Source: Parabacteroides sp.
Lineage (GTDB): Bacteria; Bacteroidota; Bacteroidia; Bacteroidales; Tannerellaceae
Assembly: GCA_028707405.1 (NCBI GenBank)
Contig: JAQWBH010000004.1
Span: 1-57,947 of the forward strand
Length of the DNA stretch: 57,947 nucleotides
Direction of reading: 5' to 3'
Shown piece after piece: positions 42,761 through 51,992 of the stretch (within the stretch, counting starts at the first letter, position 1; each line of letters opens with the position of its first letter). The notes under the pieces were generated by a model that saw only the letters and a program-made list of their open reading frames with translations, made no database searches and had not been told where the DNA came from. The position numbers were made by a program, and so were the translations under genes.

Positions 42761-44533
42761 TTAATAACCATCGTTTTGAGTCAAATTGGAATCCCGGTTC
42801 CTTTCTTGTTGCGGAATAGGCCACAATTCAAATTTTTTATCCCAAAAACGGTTTAAGTCGCGTACCTTTAATTTGTTTTTATAGGCATCATAATTAGGAA
42901 TATCATTTAGATTACTACGTTCACTTGTTTTGAAATTAGGGATATCCGTTGCAGATAAACCTTCATAGCGGACGTCAGCTTTAGGTAGTCCATAGGAGGG
43001 CTGGCCATTTTCCAAATCGCCGATGCCCCATCTTCTCATATCAATAACATGTAATCCTTCTAATGCAAATTCAACTTTCCGTTCACGTCTTACTAATTGA
43101 CGCATCTTATTTTGATTGCCGATGCGATCGTTTGATACATTTGGCATTCCTGCTCTGTTTCTTACTTGATTAATGGCATCATATACGGATTGATCAAGTG
43201 CGTTCAATTCTATTTTAGCTTCGGCATAATTCAGCAATACTTCAGCATATCTCATGATCGGGACATCAACACTTGCACTACTGATATTTTCACTTGTCTC
43301 TTTACTATATTTAGCCCAGATATATCCTGCTCCGGAATTACAGAAACTTGCCCATGCCGCAGCACTTTTTATATCGTCGTTGTTTCTGAGTTTCCAGACT
43401 TTTTTTGTGTAGTCGTATGTCCAGCATGAATCTTTGTAAGCTTCCAGGACGATGGTATTTAAAGAACCATTATTGGTGGTACATGTATCGCCATGCATCC
43501 AAAGTGTGGCATGGAATCGCGGATCCCTGTTACGCTGAGGATGTTGAGGATCATATAATGGTGATTCATCGATACGCTTACCATCAATACATTCGTAGGT
43601 GTCGGCTAACATCATTGACGGATGACGTCCGGTTTGTCCTTGAATTCTGGATACTTGTCCAAAGGCAATCACGTTAATTTGCATAACACTGCTCGTATTG
43701 CTGTACGGTAGTTCAAATAGGAATTCATTACGAACATCAGCTCTTTTTTGTCCTGTGATATTCCACATATCTTCAAAGTTCTGAGCTAATCCTCTTTGTC
43801 CGAAAACTTTTTTCGCGGCTTCTGCTGCAGTTTTGAAGTATTGGGTACCTTTACCACCATAGTTCAAACTGCCTCCCAACAATGCGGCACGTGATATCAG
43901 GCCATATGCAAAAGCTCTGCTTACACGACCGGTTTCTGTTTGTGTCCAAGGCAAATAGTCGGCAACATCATTGATATCTTTAATGATAAAATCTAATATT
44001 TCAGCTTTTGAAGTACGAGGAACTGTATATTGTTCGACTCCAACCGGAGTATCAAAAAATGGCACATCCCCCCATAATCCGATTAGATTGTAGTAGCAAT
44101 AGGCTCTTAAAACATGCGCTTCGGCCAGATATTGTTTTGCTTTATCGTTAAAAGTATTCATGTATGGTGCCGCACCGGAGATAAGTGAATTTGAGCGTGC
44201 AATAACGGTATATAAATCCGCCCAATATGTTTGTATAACTGAATTGTCGGCATTGAGACCACCGCCGGCTCCGATCGTCGTATTTTGATTTCTTTCCAAT
44301 GCAAGGCCGGTAAAGTGATCTAGAGAAATAACATGCGGAATATTGTAGGAAAGATTCATATACATGCCAGCGTATATGCCCGTTACACCATCTTTTAAAG
44401 AAATCTCGCTATTAAAGAAGCCGTTACTAGTATAACTAGTATTACTGTCTTCTCTATCCAGAAAATCGCTGCATGACATTGAACTGAGTCCAAATGCTGC
44501 AAGAATGAATGTATATAATATTGTTTTTTTCAT
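42761..44533 (-). CDS. SusD/RagB-type glycan-binding lipoprotein (locus 2)
   Basis: Surface lipoprotein of 590 residues; the lipobox SMSC gives the lipidated cysteine at residue 21. Family features are AEAHVLRAYCYYNLIGLWGD, the late block PIMRYAEVLLNYAEAKIEL, and RRERKVEFALEGLHVIDMRRW. It starts 12 bp after susC and should bind and hand over oligosaccharides to it. The two SusD proteins in this window share only family-level motifs, so the two loci are not recent duplicates and probably serve different glycans. Confidence 0.95.
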   Translation of the reverse strand: MKKTILYTFILAAFGLSSMSCSDFLDREDSNTSYTSNGFFNSEISLKDGVTGIYAGMYMNLSYNIPHVISLDHFTGLALERNQNTTIGAGGGLNADNSVIQTYWADLYTVIARSNSLISGAAPYMNTFNDKAKQYLAEAHVLRAYCYYNLIGLWGDVPFFDTPVGVEQYTVPRTSKAEILDFIIKDINDVADYLPWTQTETGRVSRAFAYGLISRAALLGGSLNYGGKGTQYFKTAAEAAKKVFGQRGLAQNFEDMWNITGQKRADVRNEFLFELPYSNTSSVMQINVIAFGQVSRIQGQTGRHPSMMLADTYECIDGKRIDESPLYDPQHPQRNRDPRFHATLWMHGDTCTTNNGSLNTIVLEAYKDSCWTYDYTKKVWKLRNNDDIKSAAAWASFCNSGAGYIWAKYSKETSENISSASVDVPIMRYAEVLLNYAEAKIELNALDQSVYDAINQVRNRAGMPNVSNDRIGNQNKMRQLVRRERKVEFALEGLHVIDMRRWGIGDLENGQPSYGLPKADVRYEGLSATDIPNFKTSERSNLNDIPNYDAYKNKLKVRDLNRFWDKKFELWPIPQQERNRDSNLTQNDGY

Positions 44534-44545
44534 GACTGAAATGTG

Positions 44546-47500
44546 TTAAAATCTTAAATCAACGCCGAATGAATATATACGCATAACAGGATAAAATCCA
44601 GATATTGAACTTTCAGGATCATAGCCCGGATAAGCATTACTGACTGTAAATAGATTTTGACCACTTATGTATAGGCGCAAATTGTTTATCTTTATTTTAT
44701 TAAGTACGCTTTTTGGTAAAGTATACCCTAAAGTAACATTTTTTAAACGCATATAAGCACCACTTTTCACCCAGAAGGAAGAAGGAATATTATTCATATT
44801 TGTTCCGGTACCATCTATAAGTAACAGCGGATATTTGGCATTTCTATTGGTTTCAGACCATGAGTCTAGTTGTTCACGATATACGGTACGTCCGATATAG
44901 AATGGTCTGACCCCGTAACCATCAGCATAAATGTCTCTTTTCCCTATACCCTGAAAGAATACCGAAAAATCAAAGTTTTTCCAGTCTGCACCCAGATTCA
45001 GGCTGAATAAATAGCGGGATTGAGGATCTCCGATTACTGTCCGGTCATAATCATTGATTACACCATCCGGTACTCCATTGGGACCACTTATATCTTTATA
45101 TTTAATGTATCCCGGTTTGACATTGACTTTATTGCCTCCGTATACAGGTTGATTTTCGTTTGCAATTTCTTCTTTTGATTGGAAATAACCATCAGCAACA
45201 TATCCGTACCATGAATAGATTGGATATCCTTCCTGGGTTGTATTATTGCTATTGATATATTTGTTTCCATATAGATTTGTTACTTTATTCTTTACATCCG
45301 ATAGGATAGCAGATACATTATAGTTGACATCGCCGATTTTGTCTTTCCACGAGATCGATAGATCCCATCCGTTATTCCGCATTTTCCCTCCATTCTGCCA
45401 GGAAGACGATAATCCGACAAATATAGGAATTGGAAATTTTTGTAGCATATCTGAAATGTTTCTGATATAATAATCGAAGGTGACGTTCAGCCTGGAGTTC
45501 AAGGTCGTTGCATCTATTCCCAAGTTCATTTGTGTTGATTTTTCCCATGTGATGCTCTGATTCGACATTGTTGATGAATATATACCTGTTGTATAACTAT
45601 CATTAAACCAATATGCCGCGCCTGAGCTTAATGTTGCTGCATAGGGATAATATCCACTAATTTCCTGGTTGCCCAATGTACCGTAAGAAGCCCTTAATTT
45701 CAGGTTGCTTATTTTTGTTTTCAGGCTTTCAAAGAATGGTTCTTCCGAAATTCTCCATCCCACAGATGCTGCCGGAAAGAAACCCCATCGATTATCTTTA
45801 GTGAAACGGGAAGATCCGTCATAACGTCCTGTTAATTCAATTAAATATCTATCAGCGAAAGCATAATTGAAACGAGCAATATAGGACATCATTGCAAATT
45901 CTGATTTACTGCCTGTGGCAGTTGCCGAAGAGGCATCACCGTTATCTAACTCCTCGTAACCTTTGTAATAGAAACTTTTGCGTCCGGCTCCCATATTTTT
46001 GTTTAGGGTTTCTTCCGTTTGGATTCCCAAAAATCCTTTGAAGTAATGTTTCTTATTAAATGTATTCTCGTATGTGATTTGAGCATTAAGCTGATTGTTT
46101 ATCATCCGAAGCCATGATTCGCTCCTGGCCGTTCCCGTTGTGGGGTATGTCATGATATAACTACCGGCTTCATAGGTATCGTATGTTCCTTGATAAGTGT
46201 CCGTTTTATTTTCATATTTTCGCGAAGCATAACTGACTAATAGTTCAAGCCCTTTCAGTGGGTTCGCCTTTAAGGATCCCATAACGCTCAAATCATTATT
46301 ATCACTGATGCTTTTTCCACCTTCTCGTGCCAAAGCTATAGGATTGTAACCATTTTGACCGTTTCCCCATGTGCCGTCTGAATTTATGCCACCAAAAACC
46401 GGTGTGTAAGTTAATGCGCAGTTTATAAGATCTGCCGCACCGGCGGTCGGATTAGTAAATACAGTTCTGCGTATGTCTAAGTTTAAACCGGCCGACAACC
46501 AATCATTGATTTTTGCATCCGTATTAGATCTCAGCGCTTTTCTGTTGTAATCATTGTTTGGTAATAAGCCGTCTTCATAATTGTAGGATGCATTTATGAA
46601 AGTCCTTACCTGTTCAGAGCCACCACTTATACTAAGTGAATGGTTATGTGTCAATGTTGTGTTGTCAAATAGCAGGTCTTTCCAGCGGGTGTCATAATTA
46701 TGGACATTGTCGGCTCCTTGAGTTTTATAAGTATTAATCTGTTCTTGGGAGTATTGCGCATCCATATCCTGATTTGCACGAGCTGCATTTACAGCTTCCA
46801 TATATTCAACGGCATTTGTTGGATTTGGCATAGATGTAGGAGTTCTCATTCCTACGTATCCATTATATGATAAACTAACTCCATTGCTATTTGCACGCTT
46901 GGTAGTGACCAGAATTACACCATTGGAAGCTTTTGAACCGTAAATAGCAGCTGAGGCTGCATCTTTTAATATGGAAATAGACTCAATGGCATTCATATCT
47001 ACAGAGTTCATATCACCTTCAACTCCATCAATTAAAATCAAAGGAGTTGTTGCTGAGTTAATTGAACCCGTACCACGTACCTGAATAGAGGCTGCTGTGC
47101 CTGGAGCTCCTGAACTTTGACTTACAGCAACACCTGGTATTAAGCCTTCCAGAGCTTGAGAAGAGTTTGCTACATTTCGTTTAATCAAATCTTTATTTGA
47201 TACACTTTGTACAGCCCCCGTTAGGTTTACTTTCTTTTGAGTACCATAACCAACTACAACAACTTCGTCTAAAGCTTGCGTGTTTTCTCTTAATTCAACT
47301 TTCAAAGAAGACTCTCCTGTACAGCGTATGTTTTGGGTCGTATATCCTAAAAATGATATTTCAATAATGTCTCCTTTTTTTATATCAGGAAGACTGAATT
47401 TACCATCGACGTCGGTAATGGTCCCCATATTTGTCCCTTTAATAACGACATTGGCTCCAATAATAGGCTCTCCTTTTGAATCAGTGACAATACCCGTGAT

Positions 47501-47914
47501 TTTAATTTTCACTTGATTCGTACTATTAACGGATGCTTCAGTCGTTGTTAAAATAATATCTTTATCGATAACCTTATATGAAACATTCGTCCCGTTAAAT
47601 AATACTTTTAAGATATCAAACACATTTTTATTACTTGCTTTTATTGAAACGATACGATTGGAATCAATTAACTTGCTGTTGTAATAAAAATGGAAATTGC
47701 TTTGCTGCTCCACAGCTTCCAAGACTTGTGAAACAGTTTTTTCATTCAGATTGATAAATAGGGATGTCTTTTGGGCATAACTGTCTTCTGCAAAGATCAT
47801 GCTTGCGGATAAAAAGAACATCAGAAGTGTCAATTTCATAATTCGATAAATATTATTCCAAAGCATTGAGGAAGAATAACTACCCAAGTCTTGGGAGGAT
47901 TTTTTTTTATTCAT
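44546..47914 (-). CDS. SusC/RagA-type TonB-dependent transporter with STN domain (locus 2)
   Basis: Outer-membrane importer of 1122 residues. A long leader with the hydrophobic core near residues 26-43 ends at DSYAQK. STN domain about 50-125, carboxypeptidase-like beta domain about 139-210, plug with EVVVVGYGTQKKVNLTGAVQ (about 218-237), then the barrel ending in a terminal phenylalanine (FGVDLRF). The STN domain couples it to a FecR protein, whose gene lies immediately upstream. An internal Met at residue 26 is an alternative start, but the long leader is usual in this family. Confidence 0.95.
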   Translation of the reverse strand: MNKKKSSQDLGSYSSSMLWNNIYRIMKLTLLMFFLSASMIFAEDSYAQKTSLFINLNEKTVSQVLEAVEQQSNFHFYYNSKLIDSNRIVSIKASNKNVFDILKVLFNGTNVSYKVIDKDIILTTTEASVNSTNQVKIKITGIVTDSKGEPIIGANVVIKGTNMGTITDVDGKFSLPDIKKGDIIEISFLGYTTQNIRCTGESSLKVELRENTQALDEVVVVGYGTQKKVNLTGAVQSVSNKDLIKRNVANSSQALEGLIPGVAVSQSSGAPGTAASIQVRGTGSINSATTPLILIDGVEGDMNSVDMNAIESISILKDAASAAIYGSKASNGVILVTTKRANSNGVSLSYNGYVGMRTPTSMPNPTNAVEYMEAVNAARANQDMDAQYSQEQINTYKTQGADNVHNYDTRWKDLLFDNTTLTHNHSLSISGGSEQVRTFINASYNYEDGLLPNNDYNRKALRSNTDAKINDWLSAGLNLDIRRTVFTNPTAGAADLINCALTYTPVFGGINSDGTWGNGQNGYNPIALAREGGKSISDNNDLSVMGSLKANPLKGLELLVSYASRKYENKTDTYQGTYDTYEAGSYIMTYPTTGTARSESWLRMINNQLNAQITYENTFNKKHYFKGFLGIQTEETLNKNMGAGRKSFYYKGYEELDNGDASSATATGSKSEFAMMSYIARFNYAFADRYLIELTGRYDGSSRFTKDNRWGFFPAASVGWRISEEPFFESLKTKISNLKLRASYGTLGNQEISGYYPYAATLSSGAAYWFNDSYTTGIYSSTMSNQSITWEKSTQMNLGIDATTLNSRLNVTFDYYIRNISDMLQKFPIPIFVGLSSSWQNGGKMRNNGWDLSISWKDKIGDVNYNVSAILSDVKNKVTNLYGNKYINSNNTTQEGYPIYSWYGYVADGYFQSKEEIANENQPVYGGNKVNVKPGYIKYKDISGPNGVPDGVINDYDRTVIGDPQSRYLFSLNLGADWKNFDFSVFFQGIGKRDIYADGYGVRPFYIGRTVYREQLDSWSETNRNAKYPLLLIDGTGTNMNNIPSSFWVKSGAYMRLKNVTLGYTLPKSVLNKIKINNLRLYISGQNLFTVSNAYPGYDPESSISGFYPVMRIYSFGVDLRF

Positions 47915-47987
47915 ACTTTTGTCTTGTTTTTAGATTAAAAATGTTTGAATAGCTCTTGAGTTTTAAGACTGTATTTTGAGCATTTTA

Positions 47988-48018
47988 TGCGAAAAGATGT
48001 TACCAGCGTCTTTTCGCA
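47988..48018. repeat. Hairpin between fecR and susC of locus 2
   Basis: 10-bp perfect stem (47988-47997 with 48009-48018), 11-nt loop. T-run (TTTTTT) only on the plus-strand side; on the minus strand, the direction of both flanking genes, the following bases are TAAAATG. It may act as a weak attenuator between fecR and susC or stop antisense transcription. Confidence 0.6.
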
Positions 48019-48052
48019 TTTTTTCAGTCTTTAGTGTTTTCCAGTTCATTTA

Positions 48053-49159
48053 TCATTCTCTCATAGGCATTATATTTTTTTTGTTAGATATATTGTGACT
48101 ATATTTTTTTTTAAATAAGACAATGTTTGTGTAATTCATGCGATCATGATCATCTTGCGTTGCCTGTTGGATTTTGTAATCCATAGATGAGGATATTTTC
48201 AGGTAGTCGAGTATCTGGGATAACTCTCTGTTGTTAAAATCTCCTGTAAACGAATAACTGTAGATAATAGGATCTTGAACAGTAAATTTCACATTATAGA
48301 AATGCGTTAATTTTTCTAGCATTTCAGGAAGAGGACTGTTCTTGAATACCAGACGTCCTTCACGCCACGCAGATTCGTTTTTAGCATCTACAGAATCAAT
48401 AGATATTTTTTCATTTAAAAGATTATAACTTACTCTTTGAGGTCTTACTAGCTGTGTGTATTTGTTTTGATTATTCCTTTTTTTCATTAGTAAAATGATA
48501 GATCCATTCACAAGTGTAACGCGAACGTTATTCTCTTTACTATAAGCTTGAACATTAAATTCTGTACCCGTAGCCCGGATATTTATATTGTTATGATTAA
48601 CACTTACTATAAATGGAAGTCTGTCGTTATGCTTCACTTTAAAATAACCTTCTCCCTCTAGAAATATTCGACGTTCGTGATCTTTGTTTGTAAAATGAAG
48701 TGAATAAGAAAGCGAACTCCCCGAGTTCAGATAAGCTATAGATCCGTCGGGCAGGGTAAAAGTTGAACGCATTCCAGAATTGGAAAAGACTGTAACTCTT
48801 TCGTTTCTGTTATTGGGCTGCCTGATGGACGCTTCATAAATGTAAGAGAATATAATAGACATGATAATGATCCCTGTGAAACATGCGGCGGCGAAGAGGT
48901 AATGCTTTATACTCTGAAAATGTCGTCTTTTGTCAAGTCGTCGCTTTACGAGATTATAGGCATTTAAAGAATCACGTGATGAAATGCGTTCTTCAATTTC
49001 TTGGGCATAGTAAATGCGGGCTAGTTCTAATAGTATTTTTTTATTTGTACTATTATCATTTATCCATTGCTCTATATTACTTGTTTCTTCAGGAGACGTT
49101 TCTCCTCGCAAATAATTTATTAGCATGATACCATTTGGTCCTTTTGTCATGTTTTTCAT
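48053..49159 (-). CDS. FecR family anti-sigma factor (locus 2)
   Basis: Inner-membrane protein of 368 residues: a sigma-binding cytoplasmic segment (about 1-85), one membrane helix (about 86-108), a FecR domain (about 125-230; TLPDGSIAYLNSGSSL, FLEGEGYFKV) and a DUF4974 domain (about 265-345). Its C-terminus is longer and more basic than usual (KKKYSHNISNKKN). It probably receives the signal from the STN domain of the SusC encoded next. Unlike in locus 1, the cognate sigma gene is not upstream on the same strand but divergent, at 49282. Confidence 0.92.
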   Translation of the reverse strand: MKNMTKGPNGIMLINYLRGETSPEETSNIEQWINDNSTNKKILLELARIYYAQEIEERISSRDSLNAYNLVKRRLDKRRHFQSIKHYLFAAACFTGIIIMSIIFSYIYEASIRQPNNRNERVTVFSNSGMRSTFTLPDGSIAYLNSGSSLSYSLHFTNKDHERRIFLEGEGYFKVKHNDRLPFIVSVNHNNINIRATGTEFNVQAYSKENNVRVTLVNGSIILLMKKRNNQNKYTQLVRPQRVSYNLLNEKISIDSVDAKNESAWREGRLVFKNSPLPEMLEKLTHFYNVKFTVQDPIIYSYSFTGDFNNRELSQILDYLKISSSMDYKIQQATQDDHDRMNYTNIVLFKKKYSHNISNKKNIMPMRE

Positions 49160-49264
49160 TTTTATTATTAATATGACACTTATTATAGGTCGTAACCCTT
49201 AATGAATGGAATGATTTAACAAATAATTTTATCAAAAGAAGAGAATATAAAATAAAAAGTATTG

Positions 49265-49272
49265 TATATTTG
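49265..49272 (+). promoter_or_regulatory. -7 promoter element of the divergent ECF sigma gene
   Basis: TATATTTG, an exact TAnnTTTG match, 9 bp before the ATG, which gives an extremely short leader. No -33 TTTG is seen at the usual distance. Confidence 0.55.
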
Positions 49273-49281
49273 TAATTTCTA

Positions 49282-49833
49282 ATGGACGAGGATATTTATA
49301 TTATAGAAGATTTGCGTAGCGGCGATGAAGAGGCTTATAAAAAGTTGTTTTTAAAGTATTATTCACCACTAGTTGAATACGCTTCTCAATTTCTTTCCGA
49401 CATTGATGCCGAAGAGGTTGTTCAAGATTTTATGATATTCTTATGGGAGCATCGGGAGCATTTGCTTATTACTTCTTCGTTAAAATCTTTTCTTTTTATT
49501 TCTGTCAAAAACCGTTCGCTTAATGCAATCAGGCACGAGGAGTTTATTCAGCGGCTTCATAGTAAAATTTATGAGCAGCTAAAGAATCAATTTGATGATC
49601 CCGACTATTATATGGTTAATGATTTGGCTGAACAAATAAAGAAGGCGATAGATTCCCTGCCTGTTATCTATCGCGATACATTCAAAATGAGTCGTTTTGG
49701 AGAAAAAAGCAATGTGGAAATTGCGCATGAATTAGGCATTTCGGTTAAGACCGTGGAAGGACATATCACACAGTCTCTTAAAATGCTCAGAGTTAAGCTT
49801 AGTGATTATCTATATTTTTTATTGGTTATCTAA
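49282..49833 (+). CDS. ECF RNA polymerase sigma-70 factor (locus 2, divergent)
   Basis: Sigma factor of 183 residues with region 2 (about 15-80; [18 protein letters not shown]) and region 4 (about 118-172; [27 protein letters not shown]). It is divergent from its presumed FecR partner across 122 bp, so one intergenic region would hold both control points. Its 3' end runs almost directly into the mnmA promoter. Confidence 0.92.
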   Translation: MDEDIYIIEDLRSGDEEAYKKLFLKYYSPLVEYASQFLSDIDAEEVVQDFMIFLWEHREHLLITSSLKSFLFISVKNRSLNAIRHEEFIQRLHSKIYEQLKNQFDDPDYYMVNDLAEQIKKAIDSLPVIYRDTFKMSRFGEKSNVEIAHELGISVKTVEGHITQSLKMLRVKLSDYLYFLLVI

Positions 49834-49854
49834 GACGAAAACTTACTATCTTTG
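49822..49854 (+). promoter_or_regulatory. Promoter of mnmA
   Basis: TTGG at 49822, about 22-nt spacing, and TATCTTTG at 49847-49854 (exact -7 match). The -33 region overlaps the end of the sigma-factor gene. The leader is about 10 nt. Confidence 0.6.
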
Positions 49855-49870
49855 TCGTCAAAATCACAAT

Positions 49871-50950
49871 ATGATGGAAATAGCTGCATTGGTATCGGGT
49901 GGCGTAGATAGTTCGGTCGTGGTTTATCTGTTGAAAGAGATGGGTTACGATCCAACAATCTTTTATATCCGTATAGGAATGGAAGATAAGGACGGATATA
50001 TTGAATGTCCGGCCGAGGAAGATATAGAAATTACTTCGTATATTGCTAAAAAATATGGATGCCGTTTCGAAATAGTTTCATTGCATGATGAATATTGGGA
50101 TCGTGTGGTGAGTTATACGATTGATTCGGTGAAGCGTGGATTGACACCAAATCCGGATATGATGTGTAATAAATTTATCAAATTTGGCTGCTTTGAAGAT
50201 AAGTGGGGAAAGGATTTTGATAAAATTGCTACCGGTCATTATGCTACAACAACTGAAATGAATGGAAAGGTTTGGCTTTCGACAGCTAAAGATCCGGTGA
50301 AAGATCAGACTGATTTTTTGGGACAAATCACACGGCTACAGATTCAGAAACTAATGTTTCCCATTGGTCATTTGATGAAGAGCGAAGTGCGGGCTATTGC
50401 TCTTGAACAGAAGTTGCCTAGTGCACAGCGTAAGGACAGTCAGGGAATTTGTTTCCTTGGTAAAATTAACTACAACGACTTTATTGGGCGTTATCTGGGA
50501 AAACGCCCTGGAAAGATAGTGGAACTGGAAACGGGCAAGGTACTTGGCAGGCACGATGGTTATTGGTTCCATACTATCGGTCAGCGCAAGGGTTTGGGAT
50601 TGAGTGGGGGACCGTGGTTTGTGGTTAAGAAGGATGTGAAACGCAATATAATATATGTGTCGCAAGGCTATGATCCGCAAACACAATATGGTAAGGTGAT
50701 TAACATGCACGGTTTTGATTACATTACGGAGGATCCCTGGGGAGAGTTTGATGATGCGAAAGATATAACCTTTAAGATTCGCCATACACCAGAGTTTACA
50801 AGTGGAAGATTGCGTCGCATCGGCGATGTGTATCGTATTGAGTCTGATAAAAAAATTCAGGGCATTGCTCCCGGGCAATATGGCGTGGTGTATGACAAGG
50901 ATCATCATCTATGCTTTGGCAGTGGAATGATTATTGATGAAAACAAATAA
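49871..50950 (+). CDS. mnmA: tRNA 2-thiouridine(34) synthase MnmA
   Basis: Transfers sulfur to uridine 34 of tRNAs for Lys, Glu and Gln. Protein of 359 residues from the ATG at 49871 (49874 is equally possible); the frame is open to 49802 but that lies upstream of the promoter. The PP-loop SGGVDSSV (9-16) activates uridine with ATP, and the catalytic cysteines are in NPDMMCNKF (near residue 101) and SQGICFLG. The C-terminal beta-barrel domain (about 285-359) is present. Its stop is only 3 bp from an ABC-importer permease gene, so the three genes 49871-52991 form one operon, an unexpected partnership. Confidence 0.93.
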   Translation: MMEIAALVSGGVDSSVVVYLLKEMGYDPTIFYIRIGMEDKDGYIECPAEEDIEITSYIAKKYGCRFEIVSLHDEYWDRVVSYTIDSVKRGLTPNPDMMCNKFIKFGCFEDKWGKDFDKIATGHYATTTEMNGKVWLSTAKDPVKDQTDFLGQITRLQIQKLMFPIGHLMKSEVRAIALEQKLPSAQRKDSQGICFLGKINYNDFIGRYLGKRPGKIVELETGKVLGRHDGYWFHTIGQRKGLGLSGGPWFVVKKDVKRNIIYVSQGYDPQTQYGKVINMHGFDYITEDPWGEFDDAKDITFKIRHTPEFTSGRLRRIGDVYRIESDKKIQGIAPGQYGVVYDKDHHLCFGSGMIIDENK

Positions 50951-50953
50951 GGC

Positions 50954-51988
50954 ATGAATAGGCAGGCCCTGATTTATTATCCATTGCTCTTATGCTTATT
51001 GCTGGTTCTATTTGCCGGTGGTCTGGTTTTTGGATCTGTACATATACCTCTGGATAGTGTGATACGAATATTATCTGGCAATGAAATGGAGCGTCTTGCG
51101 TGGCAGAACATCGTACTGCAGTCGCGTTTACCTCAGGTCATAACCGCACTAATGGCTGGTGCATCTTTAGCTGTAAGCGGTTTACTGTTGCAGACGCTAT
51201 TCCGTAATCCTTTAGCTGGGCCTTCTATTTTGGGTATTAGTGACGGTGCGAATCTTGGAGTAGCTACTATTCTCCTTTATTTTGGCGGATCGATGAACAT
51301 GACTGCGGCATTACCTTTTAGTGGGTATGTAGCTTTGATATTTGCCTCTTTAATTGGTGCCGGATGTGTCCTTGCTTTGATTATCTATTTCTCTACGAAG
51401 GTAAAAAGCAATGTGATGTTGCTAATTATTGGCATTATGATTGGCTATCTGGCTTCATCGCTCATTTCTGTGCTTAATTATTATGCCTCTTCCGATCGGA
51501 TTCATGCTTTTGTAATGTGGGGATTAGGTAATTTCTCGGGTGTTTCAATGCATCAATTGCCTTATTATGGTGGTGTAGCTTTTGTCGGTTTATTGATGGC
51601 AATCCTTCTGATAAAACCCTTGAATGCATTGTTATTGGGCGAAATGTATGCAGCTAACTTGGGTGTTAAAATTAAGCGTACGCGTATATTAATCCTGTTT
51701 TGTACAGGATTGCTTACGGCAGCAACTACAGCTTTTTGTGGGCCAATTTCATTTATTGGTCTGGCTGTTCCACATGTGGCCCGTCTGATGCTGGGTTCTT
51801 CAAATCATAAGATGCTTTTGCCTGTGACGCTGCTTAGTGGAGCCTGTTTTGCACTGCTTTGTAATTTATTGATGGTATTGCCGGAAATGAATAATATGTT
51901 ACCTCTAAATGCTGTTACACCAATGCTGGGTGCACCGGTAATTATATATGTCATTGTGAATCGAAAAAATATTCAATATTTTGATTAA
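50954..51988 (+). CDS. FecCD/BtuC-type ABC transporter permease
   Basis: Inner-membrane permease of 344 residues with about nine to ten helices, of the family that imports iron-siderophore, haem or cobalamin. Typical motifs are SRLPQVITALMAGASLAVSG, QTLFRNPLAGPSILGI and the late GPISFIGLAVPHVARLM. It sits 3 bp after mnmA and its stop codon lies 4 bp before the ATPase ATG. No substrate-binding protein or TonB receptor is encoded next to it, so the ligand cannot be assigned. Confidence 0.93.
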   Translation: MNRQALIYYPLLLCLLLVLFAGGLVFGSVHIPLDSVIRILSGNEMERLAWQNIVLQSRLPQVITALMAGASLAVSGLLLQTLFRNPLAGPSILGISDGANLGVATILLYFGGSMNMTAALPFSGYVALIFASLIGAGCVLALIIYFSTKVKSNVMLLIIGIMIGYLASSLISVLNYYASSDRIHAFVMWGLGNFSGVSMHQLPYYGGVAFVGLLMAILLIKPLNALLLGEMYAANLGVKIKRTRILILFCTGLLTAATTAFCGPISFIGLAVPHVARLMLGSSNHKMLLPVTLLSGACFALLCNLLMVLPEMNNMLPLNAVTPMLGAPVIIYVIVNRKNIQYFD

Positions 51989-51992
51989 CCTT

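Noticed and set aside
50351-50908. 185-codon minus-strand frame inside mnmA
   Set aside because: Antisense shadow of conserved mnmA codons.
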